Source of the DNA: Saprolegnia diclina VS20
Taxonomy: Eukaryota; Oomycota; Saprolegniomycetes; Saprolegniales; Saprolegniaceae
DNA length: 64,000 nt
NCBI RefSeq assembly: GCF_000281045.1
Contig: NW_008246073.1
Location: 228,985 to 292,984 of the forward strand
Direction: 5' to 3'
Numbering within the stretch: position 1 is the stretch's first letter; each line of letters opens with the position of its first letter. The translations under genes and the position numbers were made by a program. The notes under the pieces were generated by a model, which searched no databases, was not told the origin of the DNA, and saw only the letters and a program-made list of their open reading frames with translations. Positions 22,428 to 33,016 of the stretch are shown in pieces.

Positions 22428-23339
22428 ATGGCAAGCGTTCTCGCCTCCGACGCCTACAACAAGGTCACGCGTCTCGCCAACGGGCGGCAAGTGAGCTACG
22501 CCGACGTCGGCGACGGCTTTCCCGTTGTCTGCCTCGTGGGCATGCATGGCCATCGGCACTACGCCTACCTCTTCCACGCGCTCGCTGCCAAACACGGCGT
22601 GCGCTTCCTCTGCATCGACCGCCCGGGGTATGGCCTCTCGGACGCGTCGGATGACGCAACGCCAGTCCCCATTGCGTTCGCTCACATCCTCCACGAGCTC
22701 TTGGGCCAGCTGGGTATCGAGTCGTTTGGCCTGATGGGGCAGTCGGCCGGCGCTCTCTTTGCGCTTGGTATTGCGGCTACCGATGCGCTAAAGGGCCGCA
22801 TTGCCGGCGCCGTCGTCCTTCTTGCCCCGTGGGTCGGCGTCGAGAAGAGCCCGTTCTTGCTCAAACTCGCGAGTTGCTGCCCAAATGTGCTCTTGTCCGC
22901 GGGCGTCGGCTGCTTAAGTGCGTCCATGGACGTCAGTATGTCGTACCTGGCGGCAAATGCGTCTGTGCCCGTACTGTGCGCTCAAGATAACGACAGCGAC
23001 GACAACGACGAAACAGCGCTCATGTCGCCACGTCATGTGTGCCTAGGCGATCTCCGCGCGACCATTTCCAAAGAGCCGCAGAACGCGATCGGCGACGTGC
23101 TCCTGTGCCTCGGCCGGGACCCGCGGGGCGTCGGCTACGACGCCAACACAATTTCGTCCCATGTACATGTTGTCCACGGTGAGAAAGACAGTATGGTGCC
23201 GGTCGCAGCTGTGCTGGACTTTGTCGCGGCGATGCCAAATGCGACGCTCGAGCTCGTCCCAGACGCCAATCATTCGAATCTTGGTTTCAACGAACCAGCA
23301 ATGGATAGAGTGTTTGCCCAGTACTCTCGGACCCCGTAA
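22428..23339 (+). CDS. Alpha/beta hydrolase, tandem copy 1
   Basis: Single-exon serine hydrolase of 303 residues, without a signal peptide. The fold's landmarks are VVCLVGMHGHRHYAYL (oxyanion strand and loop), LCIDRPGYGLSDAS, the nucleophile elbow GLMGQSAGALFAL (Ser106), VVHGEKDSMVP (acid residue) and DANHSNLGF (His). The insert between the elbow and the acid residue forms a variable lid; in this copy it holds an acidic run, DNDSDDNDE. The substrate is unknown. It is the first of four co-oriented homologues spaced 250-540 bases apart. The common LCIDRPGYGLS and GQSAG blocks show they arose by local duplication. Confidence 0.9.
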   Translation: MASVLASDAYNKVTRLANGRQVSYADVGDGFPVVCLVGMHGHRHYAYLFHALAAKHGVRFLCIDRPGYGLSDASDDATPVPIAFAHILHELLGQLGIESFGLMGQSAGALFALGIAATDALKGRIAGAVVLLAPWVGVEKSPFLLKLASCCPNVLLSAGVGCLSASMDVSMSYLAANASVPVLCAQDNDSDDNDETALMSPRHVCLGDLRATISKEPQNAIGDVLLCLGRDPRGVGYDANTISSHVHVVHGEKDSMVPVAAVLDFVAAMPNATLELVPDANHSNLGFNEPAMDRVFAQYSRTP

Positions 23340-23387
23340 CTCTCAAAACGATGCTGATCTTCCTGGAGAAATAATTCCACTTTCTGC

Positions 23388-23704
23388 CCCTCCACGAGGC
23401 TCACCTGGCTCACCAACTCGTTGTCGAATTGGCCCAAACGGCTCGCAATTGTGCCACCATCTATCCGTTTGGGCCAATTCGACAACGAGTTGGGGAGCCA
23501 GGTGAGCCTCGTGGAGGGATACACGGTGCTGTCGTTGGAAACATCTTGTGGGCTCTCGACACCTTTCAAACATGTATGGTGCCACTATTGCTAGCCGTTT
23601 GGGCCTAATCGACAACGAGTTGGTGAGCCAGGTGAGCCTCACCGACGTGTGCTCGATGGTGTTGTTGGAAACATCTAGTGGGCTCTACACGCCTCTCAAA
23701 TGTC
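23388..23704. repeat. 54-base palindrome plus a tandem copy, between hydrolases 1 and 2
   Basis: Two arms of 54 bases (23388-23441 and 23465-23518), reverse complements with one mismatch, surround a 23-base loop. A third copy in the same direction as the right arm starts at 23595 (about 46 bases, CCGTTTGGGCCTAATCGACA onward). Downstream sequence is also duplicated (GTTGGAAACATCT at 23534 and 23664), so the right-hand unit is a direct repeat of about 130 bases. It could be a remnant of a small transposon or a failed duplication. No transposase or target-site duplication was identified. Confidence 0.8.
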
Positions 23705-23878
23705 AAAGAAAGATTTCGTGCAAAAGCGAGATCGTGCAAAAGCGAGATGGTACAAAAGCTTTTCGAGGAAGAATGACTGTCTCAACCCACCCTGTCCACA
23801 GCGCCAACCAATCAAATGTCATGTGTTCAAGAACGTTGGTCGTTGGACCCCTTTGGACCAGACCTCGATTGGCGACAC

Positions 23879-24775
23879 ATGACGACGAACCCCTTGACCG
23901 ACGGCGCCTTCAACCGCACGCTGCGCCTCGCCGATGGGCGCATTGTGAGCTATGCTGACGTCGGAGCGCAAGACGGTATGCCTGTGCTGCTCTTTTTGGG
24001 CATGCACGGCCATCGCCACGCGACCGTGCTCGTCGAGGCTGTCGCTCGCCAGCGTGGCCTTCGGCTCTTGTGCATCGACCGTCCGGGCTACGGTCTCTCG
24101 AGCCCGCTGCCGTACGACGCGGCGACGCCCGAACCGATCGCGTTTACTGACATTGTCCAAGCCCTCGTGGACGCGCTGGACATCGCTCGCTTTGGCGTCA
24201 TGGGGCAGTCGGCTGGCGCGCTCTACGCGATGGCGGTAGCATCACAGAGCCATTTAGCACCGCGCATCGTGGCACCGCTCGTTCTTATTTCGCCATGGGT
24301 GCGCCTCACAAACTCGAGGACGTCGCGCGTGCTGTATGCAGCGTCGTACGCACCTCGCTCCGTGCTGGCGGCCGCCGTCAAGGTCATGGACATCTCGATG
24401 GAGTGGGGCGCCGTGTGGAGTGCGTCGGACGAGATGGCACTTCTTGGCACGAACATGTCCATTCCGTTTGGCGAGCTCCGTGCGCGCGTCGCCACCGAAG
24501 CGCACAACGCGTACGGCGACATCCTCTTGTGCCTCGAGAAGGACCCGCGCGGCGTCGGCTACGACGTCCTCACGGACCTGCGCGTGCCGCTCCATGTTGT
24601 CCATGGCGCTACAGACGGCATGGTGCCGGTTGACGCCGCCGTTAGCTTTGTCGCGAGCATCCAGGGCGCAACGATCACGATTGTACCCGAGACGCCCCAC
24701 CGCTTTATCGACTTTTACAAGACGGGGATCGAACTCGCGTTTGATGCCTTTGCACCGTCGACAACCAGCGTCTAG
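23879..24775 (+). CDS. Alpha/beta hydrolase, tandem copy 2
   Basis: Single exon, 298 residues from the ATG at 23879, chosen because MTTNPLTDGAFNRTLRLADG aligns with the start of copy 1; an in-frame ATG at 23816 would add 21 residues. Motifs: VLLFLGMHGHRHATVL, LCIDRPGYGLSSPL, elbow GVMGQSAGALYAM, acid loop VVHGATDGMVP and a His in PETPHRFID. The lid region is shorter than in copy 1. A CCAAT box at 23808 lies 67 bases before the chosen start. Substrate unknown. Confidence 0.9.
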   Translation: MTTNPLTDGAFNRTLRLADGRIVSYADVGAQDGMPVLLFLGMHGHRHATVLVEAVARQRGLRLLCIDRPGYGLSSPLPYDAATPEPIAFTDIVQALVDALDIARFGVMGQSAGALYAMAVASQSHLAPRIVAPLVLISPWVRLTNSRTSRVLYAASYAPRSVLAAAVKVMDISMEWGAVWSASDEMALLGTNMSIPFGELRARVATEAHNAYGDILLCLEKDPRGVGYDVLTDLRVPLHVVHGATDGMVPVDAAVSFVASIQGATITIVPETPHRFIDFYKTGIELAFDAFAPSTTSV

Positions 24776-25230
24776 ACGAGAAAACAGGAAGATTGCGCAG
24801 GCGACGCACAGCACATTCGTCAGATTCTGTCCGATTCAAAATCGTTTCCGTGTTGCGCGAGAGTCCCTACATCTGGCGTGGTGACCGGGTGCAGTACCGA
24901 CAAGGAAGTCTGAGTTTGTTCTCTCGAGTAGCTGTTGCACCCAGACGCCGCCTCGCTTACCGTTGGATACACTAGATGCACGCCACCGTTCGTCCATTTC
25001 GAGGTTCACCAAGGCGATGTACGCTGCGATGTACGAGCCTCTCGTCCGTGCCGTTGTTCATGCCGCCTCGATGCGTCGGTGTGACGCGCCTCTTTGGCGC
25101 CACGATGAGTCGACCATCACTCTATCGTTGACGTGACAAGCTTCCTTTCTCGATGACGCGCCTTGCGTGATGGCGGCCGCGTGACATCATCAACGCAGTC
25201 ACAGACCAAAAGCCTGCGTGCGACGCGCAT
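24776..25230. other. Intergenic, no gene seen
   Basis: About 450 bases between hydrolases 2 and 3; no conserved element or coding exon recognised. Confidence 0.6.
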
Positions 25231-26148
25231 ATGACGTGTGCTTTGGATGCACCACACTACAACTGCGTAGTGACCCTTCCCAGTGGCCCACGCGTGAGCT
25301 ACGCGGTTGATGGCGACCCCAGCGGGCAGCCTGTGCTCTGCTTTCTCGGTATGCGCGGTCATCGGTACTTTACGTACCTCTACCAAGGGCTTGCACGCAA
25401 GCACAAGATACGGTTGTTTGGGATCGACCGCCCCGGCTACGGCCTCTCGGACCCGCTCACCACTGGCGACGCAACGCCGGCACCCATCGCGTTTGCCCAT
25501 CGTGTCGCAGAGCTCGTCGACGTCCTCGGCATTGGCGAGTTTGGTCTCGTCGGGGGCTCGGCCGGCGCCATGTTTGCTTTGGCCATCGCCGCCAACGCCC
25601 GCCTTGCACCCCGCATCGTGTCACCTGTCGTCCTCGTCGCGCCGTGGGTGGGCACCAACGCTGCGGCGTGTCCGTGGCTGCTGAAAGCTGCGTCGTGGCT
25701 GCCGCAGCTTGCCATTTCGAGATGCGTGCAGCTCGTGCTTGGCTCGATGAATGTCAGCATGACGCACCTCAATGGCAGTCATACCGTGCGCATCCTCAGC
25801 AACGTCGAGGCGAGTGCCGACCCGCTCTTGATGGACGAGCTTTGCGTGCGCATCAACGCCGAGCCCAACAATGTGGATGACGACGTGCAGCTCGGCTTGG
25901 GCAAGGACCCCCGCGGGTACGGCGTGCCTCTACCTCACGTCCGTGTGCCAATTTATGTGATCCACGCCGAGCTGGACGCGCTCGTACCCCTCCAAGCAGC
26001 ACAAGAGCTTGTCGCTGGCGTTCCGGTGGGCGTGCTCAAGGTCGTCCCCGGCGCCACCCACTCGTTACTTCCGTTTGATGACGACACGATGGATCATGTT
26101 TTTGGACGCGTTGGCGCCAAGGCGACCTTTCGACGCAGCTCCCTGTAA
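25231..26148 (+). CDS. Alpha/beta hydrolase, tandem copy 3
   Basis: Single exon, 305 residues. Motifs: VLCFLGMRGHRYFTYL, FGIDRPGYGLSDPL, elbow GLVGGSAGAMFAL, acid loop VIHAELDALVP and His in GATHSLLPF. The elbow is GGSAG rather than the GQSAG or AQSAG of its sisters, a change next to the catalytic serine that could shift substrate choice. GMRGHR links it to copy 4, whereas copies 1 and 2 have GMHGHR. This suggests two rounds of duplication. Confidence 0.9.
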   Translation: MTCALDAPHYNCVVTLPSGPRVSYAVDGDPSGQPVLCFLGMRGHRYFTYLYQGLARKHKIRLFGIDRPGYGLSDPLTTGDATPAPIAFAHRVAELVDVLGIGEFGLVGGSAGAMFALAIAANARLAPRIVSPVVLVAPWVGTNAAACPWLLKAASWLPQLAISRCVQLVLGSMNVSMTHLNGSHTVRILSNVEASADPLLMDELCVRINAEPNNVDDDVQLGLGKDPRGYGVPLPHVRVPIYVIHAELDALVPLQAAQELVAGVPVGVLKVVPGATHSLLPFDDDTMDHVFGRVGAKATFRRSSL

Positions 26149-26403
26149 TTGCATGGGACTGCGCCGTCTCGATGAGTGTCCCGACTCGTATGGAATGCTA
26201 GCGTAAATGGATCTATGTTTTGGACGTCGGTGTTTCTTTGCGCCTGGCCATCTTGGTTTGATTGGCATCTCGAGCCAGTCGAAGATCGCAACATTGCGTC
26301 ATGAGGGCGTGGCCAATCAAAACCGTCGGAAAGCAGTAATTATGACCAATCCCTATCGAGGTGGCGTGTCGCAACTACATCCACCAAAGACACACAAGCC
26401 GAG

Positions 26404-27342
26404 ATGAGTGGCGGCGTCCTCGACGGCCCCGACTACAATGGCGTCATCACGCTGCAGGACGGACGCCATGTGAGCTACGCCCAGGTCGGCGATGCCAAAG
26501 GCATTCCTGTCGTCTGCCTCCTCGGCATGCGCGGCCACCGGCACTTTATCTACCTCTTTAAGGAGCTCGCGCTCCTCTACGGCATCCGCCTCCTCTGCAT
26601 CGACCGCCCAGGCTACGGCCTCTCGGACCCGATCGCCGACTCGAGCTTGCCAGCGCCGATTGCCTTTGTCTACATCCTCGAGCAAGTGCTCGCGCAGCTG
26701 CAGATCGAGCGGTTCGGGCTCATGGCGCAGTCGGCCGGCGCCATCTACGCGTTGGCGATCGCGAGCCAAAAGGCGCTCGCATCACGCCTCATCGAGCCGC
26801 TCACACTGCTCTCGCCATGGGTCGGTATCACGAATCGGTCGTGTCCGCGGTTACTCAAGATGGCGTCGTACTGCCCGACGCGGCTCATTGCCGCCGGCAT
26901 GAAGCTTGTGAATGCGTCGGTCGACTTGAGCATGGCGTATGTCGATCCCAACCAGTCGGTGCGAACGCTCGGTCACGGCCTCTTGCTCGCCGACGACAGC
27001 GGACACGAGACGAACACCGAGGTACCGCTGAGCCTCTCGCCGCGGCTCCGGTTTGGTGATTTTCGCGCGCGCATGGACGCCGAGCCCCACAATGCGTACC
27101 ACGACGCGCTTTTGTGTCTCGGGAAGGACCGCAACGGCTGTGGGTTTGAGCTCTCAGACGTTACTGTTCGCGTCCACGTGGTGCACGGCGAAAAGGACAC
27201 GCTTGTCCCAAGGAAAGCCGCGATCGAGTTCGTCGCCGCCGTCCCGAATGCCACGCTCGACTTGGTCCCCCACGCGACGCACGCGCTTTTGATTTTTCAA
27301 GAAGAAGTCATCGCCGACATTTTTGCCTCATTTACGCCCTAA
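26404..27342 (+). CDS. Alpha/beta hydrolase, tandem copy 4
   Basis: Single exon, 312 residues. Motifs: VVCLLGMRGHRHFIYL, LCIDRPGYGLSDPI, elbow GLMAQSAGAIYAL, acid loop VVHGEKDTLVP and His in HATHALLIF. CCAAT boxes lie at 26313 and 26346, 87 and 54 bases upstream. It is the last member of the cluster; the next gene downstream is unrelated. Substrate unknown. Confidence 0.9.
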   Translation: MSGGVLDGPDYNGVITLQDGRHVSYAQVGDAKGIPVVCLLGMRGHRHFIYLFKELALLYGIRLLCIDRPGYGLSDPIADSSLPAPIAFVYILEQVLAQLQIERFGLMAQSAGAIYALAIASQKALASRLIEPLTLLSPWVGITNRSCPRLLKMASYCPTRLIAAGMKLVNASVDLSMAYVDPNQSVRTLGHGLLLADDSGHETNTEVPLSLSPRLRFGDFRARMDAEPHNAYHDALLCLGKDRNGCGFELSDVTVRVHVVHGEKDTLVPRKAAIEFVAAVPNATLDLVPHATHALLIFQEEVIADIFASFTP

Positions 27343-27821
27343 TCGTCATTGGTGTGGTTTAATTAATTCCTTGAAAAGACATTGTGTTGTTGTTGTTGTT
27401 GTTGTTGTCTACTTCCTGCAGGAATGTCAGGACAGAACGATGGCGTTTTTAAAGCCAAAAAGAATACGAGTTGTCGTCGGTGGACGTTGCGAATGCTATG
27501 TACTAGGATAGAACGATGACATCTTGAAGTACTACAAAATTCGAGCTGTCGGTCGTGTCAACACAGCGTGGTGGGTAGCGACGTGGATTAGGGTTTCCAT
27601 ACCTCGTCGATAAGGTTATCCAAGTACGTATTACAATTGAAGGTATTAATAGTTTTACTACAGCGAATAATGAAGCACACGCGGCGAGCGCACGAGAGGT
27701 CAAGTCGTGTGCTGGACGCCGACCATGGCGCGGACCAAAATGGACTTGAAAGGGGCGTTTCGAAGTCGGGGTCGTAACGCACGGGCCGCAGTCGTTTATT
27801 GTTGCCGCAAAATTGCCGACC
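27343..27821. other. Intergenic with GTT microsatellite
   Basis: About 480 bases. A run of about eight GTT units lies near 27384-27408; otherwise nothing was recognised. Confidence 0.6.
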
Positions 27822-29804
27822 ATGCAGCGCCATGACTCCAAGACGATGCTCAAAAAGATGGAACTCGACTACGACAGTCGCATGGAGGAGCAAGTCGACG
27901 ACCTCCGCGAGAAGATGCGTCTTTTGCGTACGCTACGAGTGTGCATCCAGTCCACCAACGCACTGTGTAGAGGTCGACCGCAAGAACAACGTTGAGGCGC
28001 TCGAAGCCAACAAAAACTCCAACAAAGATCTCATCCGACAACTCAAGCAAGAAAATAAGGAGCTCCGCAAGCAGATTGCCGACATGAAGCGCGTACATTG
28101 CTCTCCTCTTGCGCCTTGCATTGCTATTGAGTCGTGCTAGGCGGAGCAAGCCGCCGGCAATGTCATTGGTGGCAACGACCTCGACGACGAGACAGCCCAG
28201 ATTGCACATCACTTGACCAAGTGCCGCAAGCAGTACGACGACGTGCGGCACAAGGTCGCGGCCCAAGTCGACATTCTCGAGCAACTCAAAGTACGTGCAT
28301 TCAGCGATTGTGGATAGCTTGTTCACGATATGTATGCGAGATAGGACAATGTCAAGGACCTTGAACTCGAGAGCAAGAAGCCGAGCATGGAAGACACGCC
28401 CGAGACGCGCAAGATTCGAATGCTCGAGAACCGACTGGACAAAGCCATGATCAAGTACAACGAAGCGCAGAGCATCCGCAAGACGTACGAGCAGATCGTG
28501 AAGCGGCTCAAGGAAGAGCGCATCGGCTTTGACAACCAGCTCGCGGCGATCGAGCGCGCGGCGGCGGCCAAGAACCACGACTACGATGAGCTCGTTATGC
28601 TCTCCAACGACGCGGCACACGCCAAGGAGCTCACGCTTCTCGAGCTCGAGCGCGTCCGGTCCAACTACGAAGAGGAGCGCCGATTGCGCGAGAAGGAGCT
28701 CCGCGAGAAGCAGCAAGTCGTCAAGATGAAGCTCGATATGAACGCCCGTCTCGACAAGCGCGAGAAGCTCAAGACCGACATCGTGTCGGGCGAAGCCGCG
28801 CATTTAGAAGACGAAGAAGCGGTCGTCATGCGGCAGTCGCTCGCTGTCAACAGCATTGCGCACGTCCGCATGAGCGAAGAAAAGAAGGAGCATCGGACAA
28901 AAATTGACATTTTCGAAAGCGCCTTCCGCAAAATCAAGGAAGCCACGGGCGTCACGGACGTCAACGAAGTGATTCAGAAGATTGTGAGCCAGGAAGGCAC
29001 GACCGAGAACCTCATGATGCTCACGAAAGAAAACCAAGCGCGGCTCGAAGCGCTCCAAGCCGAACACGTCCATCTCAAAACGCACGTCGAAGAGCTCAAG
29101 TACAGCGGCAGTGGCGGCGGCCATCGACGCAAAATGGTCGACGACCACGAAGCCAACCTCAACATTGCAACCGCCAAGCTCGAGCGTGCACGCCTCAAGT
29201 ACGAACGCGTCGCCAAGATCCTCATCAGCGTCAAGGCCGGCGTCGAGCACTTGGTCGACAAGATCGAGTCGGTGCGTTGCCCTATTGAATGGTGCAACAT
29301 GCTTAGACATTGCATTAGGTGCGGGAAGACGGCAAGGCAATTCATGTCGGCGACGACACCATCGTCGAGGCCCTCCACCAGAGCGAAGTGACGCTGACCA
29401 ACATCTTGACGCTCATGCACGCCGCCGCGGTGCGCGCTCAAAAGCCATTGAAAAATGAAGTCGACGAGACCGAACTGCTCCAAGCCGCCGACGACGAGCT
29501 CAGCGTTGGCCTCGCACGCCCGTACAACCAGCGCATTCCGCTGCCGGGCGACGGGCTCCTGCCCGACGATTTGGACGGCGACGACATGGCGATGGACGAA
29601 AACGACGATGCGCTGTCACGTGACCGGGTCAAGAAGGCCTCCAAGCAAGTGCTTCTCGATCAAGACAAAAAGAAGAAGCGGATACAAAAGCGCGCGTCGT
29701 TCGCTGACCTCGACGACGTTGGCGAGCTGGACACGTCCATGGGGCTCAGTGCGTCGGCCGATGGGAAGAAGCCCCTGTCGTCCCCAGGAAAGAAGAAGGG
29801 CTAG
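27822..29804 (+). CDS. ODAD3: Outer dynein arm docking protein (ODAD3/CCDC151-like)
   Basis: Long coiled-coil protein of the complex that attaches outer dynein arms to ciliary doublet microtubules. Exons 27822-27927, 27971-28092, 28141-28290, 28345-29271 and 29319-29804 give 596 residues. Almost all of residues 1-440 is heptad coiled coil. The diagnostic block is RMLENRLDKAMIKYNEAQ followed by RKTYEQIVKRLKEER and FDNQLAAIERA, which I associate with CCDC151; the related CCDC114/CCDC63 proteins remain an alternative. A short GSGGG break lies near 29104. The C-terminus is acidic, then lysine-rich, ending SPGKKKG. It implies the organism builds motile flagella. Confidence 0.85.
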
Positions 29805-29961
29805 CCATCGACAACAATGGGACAGAGTGTGCAGGCATCACCACCGACTTTATCTTTCAATCTTTCAATTCCGAACTCAATATGCCACTTACATGCGTCC
29901 ACGTTGAAATTAGAGTTAGCGCTGCGCCAGCACACGGTCGACACCCGCTTATAGAAACGGG

Positions 29962-31686
29962 TCAGGGCTTGTACGTGGCATGACCAATCAGACGACCGTA
30001 CGCCTCGTCGTACGCGGCCACCGTGTGGGCCCAGGTGTACCGCGTCTCAATGGTGCGTCGCGCGCCATGGCCCAGTCGACGTCGCAACGTCGGATCATCC
30101 ACCAGAAGCGCGATCGCCGAGGCCAATGCTGGCGGCGATATCTCATCGACGACCCACGCATTCTCCATGTGGCGAACGTACTCGGCGACGCCAGCGACGC
30201 CAAAGGTCACGAGTGGTAGCCCCATGGCCATGACTTCCAAGTTGGCAATGCAAAATGTTTCTTGGAGGCCGGGCTGCACGGCCATGTCCCATGTCTGGAG
30301 CTCGTGGACGAGTGCTGCCTCGTCGTCGATGCTTCCAAGAAGTGTGATCGGGTAGCGCTTGTAATACTTGGCATCGCCGCCGTCCCCAACCCAGCGAAAG
30401 GTGACGCACGAAGCAGTCATGTTGGTCTGCAGAAGGAGCTCGACGGCGCGTGCGAGGAGCCCAAGGGACTTTTCGGCAACAATGCGACCGAGATATCCCA
30501 CGACGACACAGGGATTTGGACTGCGAGCACGGGAAGCAAAAATTGCATGATCGACGCCGGGCGGAATCACGGTTCGAATGCCGGCGCGCATGACTTGTGA
30601 GACACTGGGGTGGTCGACGGTGTACTGGGACGGCCCGACGAGCAGATCGACAGAGTGTGGCATGGGCATAACCCCCGAGAGTTCGAGAACGACACCTGCA
30701 GCGCCGACAGCGCGCCCCACAGCCGCCCAGACTCGATCGACGTCGCTGGCCGAGTTGGGGTAGCTAAGGACCCCGCCTTTACACGGCGCAAAGGCTTCAG
30801 CGAGCGATGCCCAGAGCGAATGGACGTACGACGGAAACGTCGTTCGATCGTCGGCTTGTCCAAAGTCGGCCAGCGCCGCCATCATTTTCTCGTGTGTGAT
30901 GTCATACCGGGCAATGTCTTTGCGTAAGACCTAGATACACTAATAGCAACTAGCATATTGACTATGGACAAGGGTGCTAAAGTCGTACCATCATGGGTAC
31001 ATACGTCACGTTCCAGCCGTGGGCTGTAAAGACGTCTGTGGGATGCACTGGTTTGGGCTCGAGCAGGAAGACCTATCGCACCCAATTGACTCGGCGGTAT
31101 ACAAGAGAAGCTAACGAACGTGGAACGAGTAGTCGACGGTGGGATGCCTTCGAAGCGACGCAAGAAGACGCAGCCAAAGCCGCTTTTGCCCGTCCATTGG
31201 CGACGACGCCCCTCCGAAACAGAGCGTCCGTGTCGTAGGGCGCGCCGCCTTGGCCGCCGGCAGCGCCACCAGCGCCATCTTGGATCGTCCCGAGTCTCGG
31301 AACAGCTCGACTCGGGACGGGATGCGCTCAATGTAGAGCACAATGGGTGCGCTGATTCGTGTAAAGTTGGCGCTAAGGGCCTCGACCAACACATGATGCG
31401 ACCCCAGGTAGATGTTTCCAATGACAGCTCCGGGCGCCTGCATGGCAAATGTTGTCCGCAGCTTGTGCCCTGTCAAGCGAATGTGCCCATCGGTCGTCGG
31501 GCCAGTGACAGCGATAGCGATCGGCACGTTGGGCGTCGCGACGAGGTAGTTCGGCGGCGGCCACAAAACGCGCAGCGACGTGTGGGCAGATGCTGCTGCT
31601 GCCGCGTAGAGCACCACCTACGCTCCTGGTTTCTTTCCGCATGCCTGGATCAGCTTACGCACGCTCGCGATAAGACGCATGGCCAT
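29962..31686 (-). CDS. GT4-family glycosyltransferase with signal peptide, second gene
   Basis: Four exons (31686-31663, 31617-31120, 31072-30989, 30930-29962) give 524 residues. Splicing the tiny first exon to the second yields MAMRLIASVVLYAAAAASAH, a clear signal peptide. The next 180 residues form an N-terminal region not shared with the other glycosyltransferase of this window. The GT-B core starts near VFLLEPKPVHPTDV. Later motifs are VIPPGVDHAIF, VVGYLGRIVAEKSLGLLARA, FRWVGDGGDAKYY and, at the E-x7-E position, QETFCIANLEVMAMGLPLV. The donor domain is complete. Sugar and acceptor are unknown. It converges with the ODAD3-like gene. Confidence 0.87.
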
Positions 31687-32086
31687 GGCGTTCCGTGGAC
31701 CGTAAGATCGCAAATCTTCATCAACTTCAAGCGCACTTTAGAGGGTCTCTTGAAATTAGTGGAGGCACAATGATGAGCGTACTTATCGCAGCCTCATCGT
31801 GCGGCGGCAGGATTTGTCGAAAATGCCGTTTTTAAGGATTTTCCACCAATGAACTGTCATCAAGCCCGTTTGTGATGACTGACGGCTTGGCACAGTGAAG
31901 ACAGAGACGTTCCTCAAGGGCAACAACGACGACGCCATCGTGACTGCAGGAGGGACTTGCTTGCCCAATATATACGTATACGCTAGTGACCAACGCACCA
32001 CTATCTCATACAACAACCCAGAAATGTGCGAAAAGGAATGGAAATTGTGTCAAAAGCGGTGTTCGCAAACGTTAAATGTCGGCGCT
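31687..32086. other. Intergenic, no gene seen
   Basis: About 400 bases between the 5' end of the glycosyltransferase and the 3' end of the reductase. An AT-rich TATATACGTATACG stretch lies near 31970; nothing else noticed. Confidence 0.6.
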
Positions 32087-33016
32087 TTAAAAGGTAAAGA
32101 GCATGGTAGGCGTGTACCCGAGCTCCTCGAGCGCCGGCATGACGGCAAACTTGAGCATCGGCGGCGGGCCGCACATGAAGATCTGCGTGTGCGGGCCCGG
32201 CGCCGGCATGTGCGCGGCGAGCATCTCCTTGTTGACAAAGCCGCTCGAGAACGCCCAGTTGTCCGTAGGGCGATCGACCGTGTACCAGACCTTGACGTTC
32301 GGGTAGTTGCGCGTCATCGCGTCGAGCTCATCACGGAGCAAAATGTCGTCTTCGGTCTGGTTGGCAAACAAAATGTGAAACTCGGTCGTCTCGGTCGGGT
32401 CGCGGAGCGCGTAGCGGATGACCTGGAGCATCGGTGTGATGCCGGTGCCGCCCGCAATCATGCCAATCTTGTTCGCCTTGCGCACCTCGATGGTCGTGTC
32501 CTTGACGCGGTGCTTGAAGTGGCACTCGCCCTTGCCAACATACGTGAGCTTGCCCTTGGGGCCAGAGACCTCGATGCGGTCGCCGATCGCCATGTTGTCG
32601 AGGTACTGCGACATCTTGCCGCCGTCCGGGAACTTGGGGTGCACGTTCTTGAAGTAGACCTTGACGACGAGGTCGACGTAGCCCTTGACGTCGTCCGAGC
32701 TCACGGGCGTGTACGAGCGGAGCACGAGCTTGCCCTCGGCATCCGTGTAGCGCAGCGAGATGTGCTGGCCGACCGGAAGGCCGAGCACGTGCTCGGGCGA
32801 CGGCAACGCAAGGCGGAAGCGGCGCGTGTCGGCCGAGAGCTCCTCCTTCTCGACGAGCTCGAGCATGACCGTCGCGTCCGGCTGGAGCGTCACAAGCTTG
32901 GCCTTCTGCGCCGCCTGGTACCGCTTATAGAGCACGTCGAGCACCTTGGTGAGCACGATCGTCACCATGACGAGGAGGATCGCATTGCGCGTCGCGTCGC
33001 TGCTGCCGTCGGCCAT
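32087..33016 (-). CDS. NADH-cytochrome b5 reductase
   Basis: Flavoprotein passing electrons from NADH to cytochrome b5 for lipid desaturation and related reactions. Single exon, 309 residues. A membrane helix near the N-terminus (NAILLVMVTIVLTKVLDVLY) fits anchoring to the ER or outer mitochondrial membrane. The FAD domain has LPVGQHISLRY and VLRSYTPVSSDD (the RxYTP flavin motif) and GGKMSQYLDNMAIGD. The NADH domain has GMIAGGTGITPMLQVIRYAL and FMCGPPPMLKFAVMPALEEL. It ends in TMLFTF, the typical C-terminal Phe that stacks on the flavin. Confidence 0.95.
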   Translation of the reverse strand: MADGSSDATRNAILLVMVTIVLTKVLDVLYKRYQAAQKAKLVTLQPDATVMLELVEKEELSADTRRFRLALPSPEHVLGLPVGQHISLRYTDAEGKLVLRSYTPVSSDDVKGYVDLVVKVYFKNVHPKFPDGGKMSQYLDNMAIGDRIEVSGPKGKLTYVGKGECHFKHRVKDTTIEVRKANKIGMIAGGTGITPMLQVIRYALRDPTETTEFHILFANQTEDDILLRDELDAMTRNYPNVKVWYTVDRPTDNWAFSSGFVNKEMLAAHMPAPGPHTQIFMCGPPPMLKFAVMPALEELGYTPTMLFTF

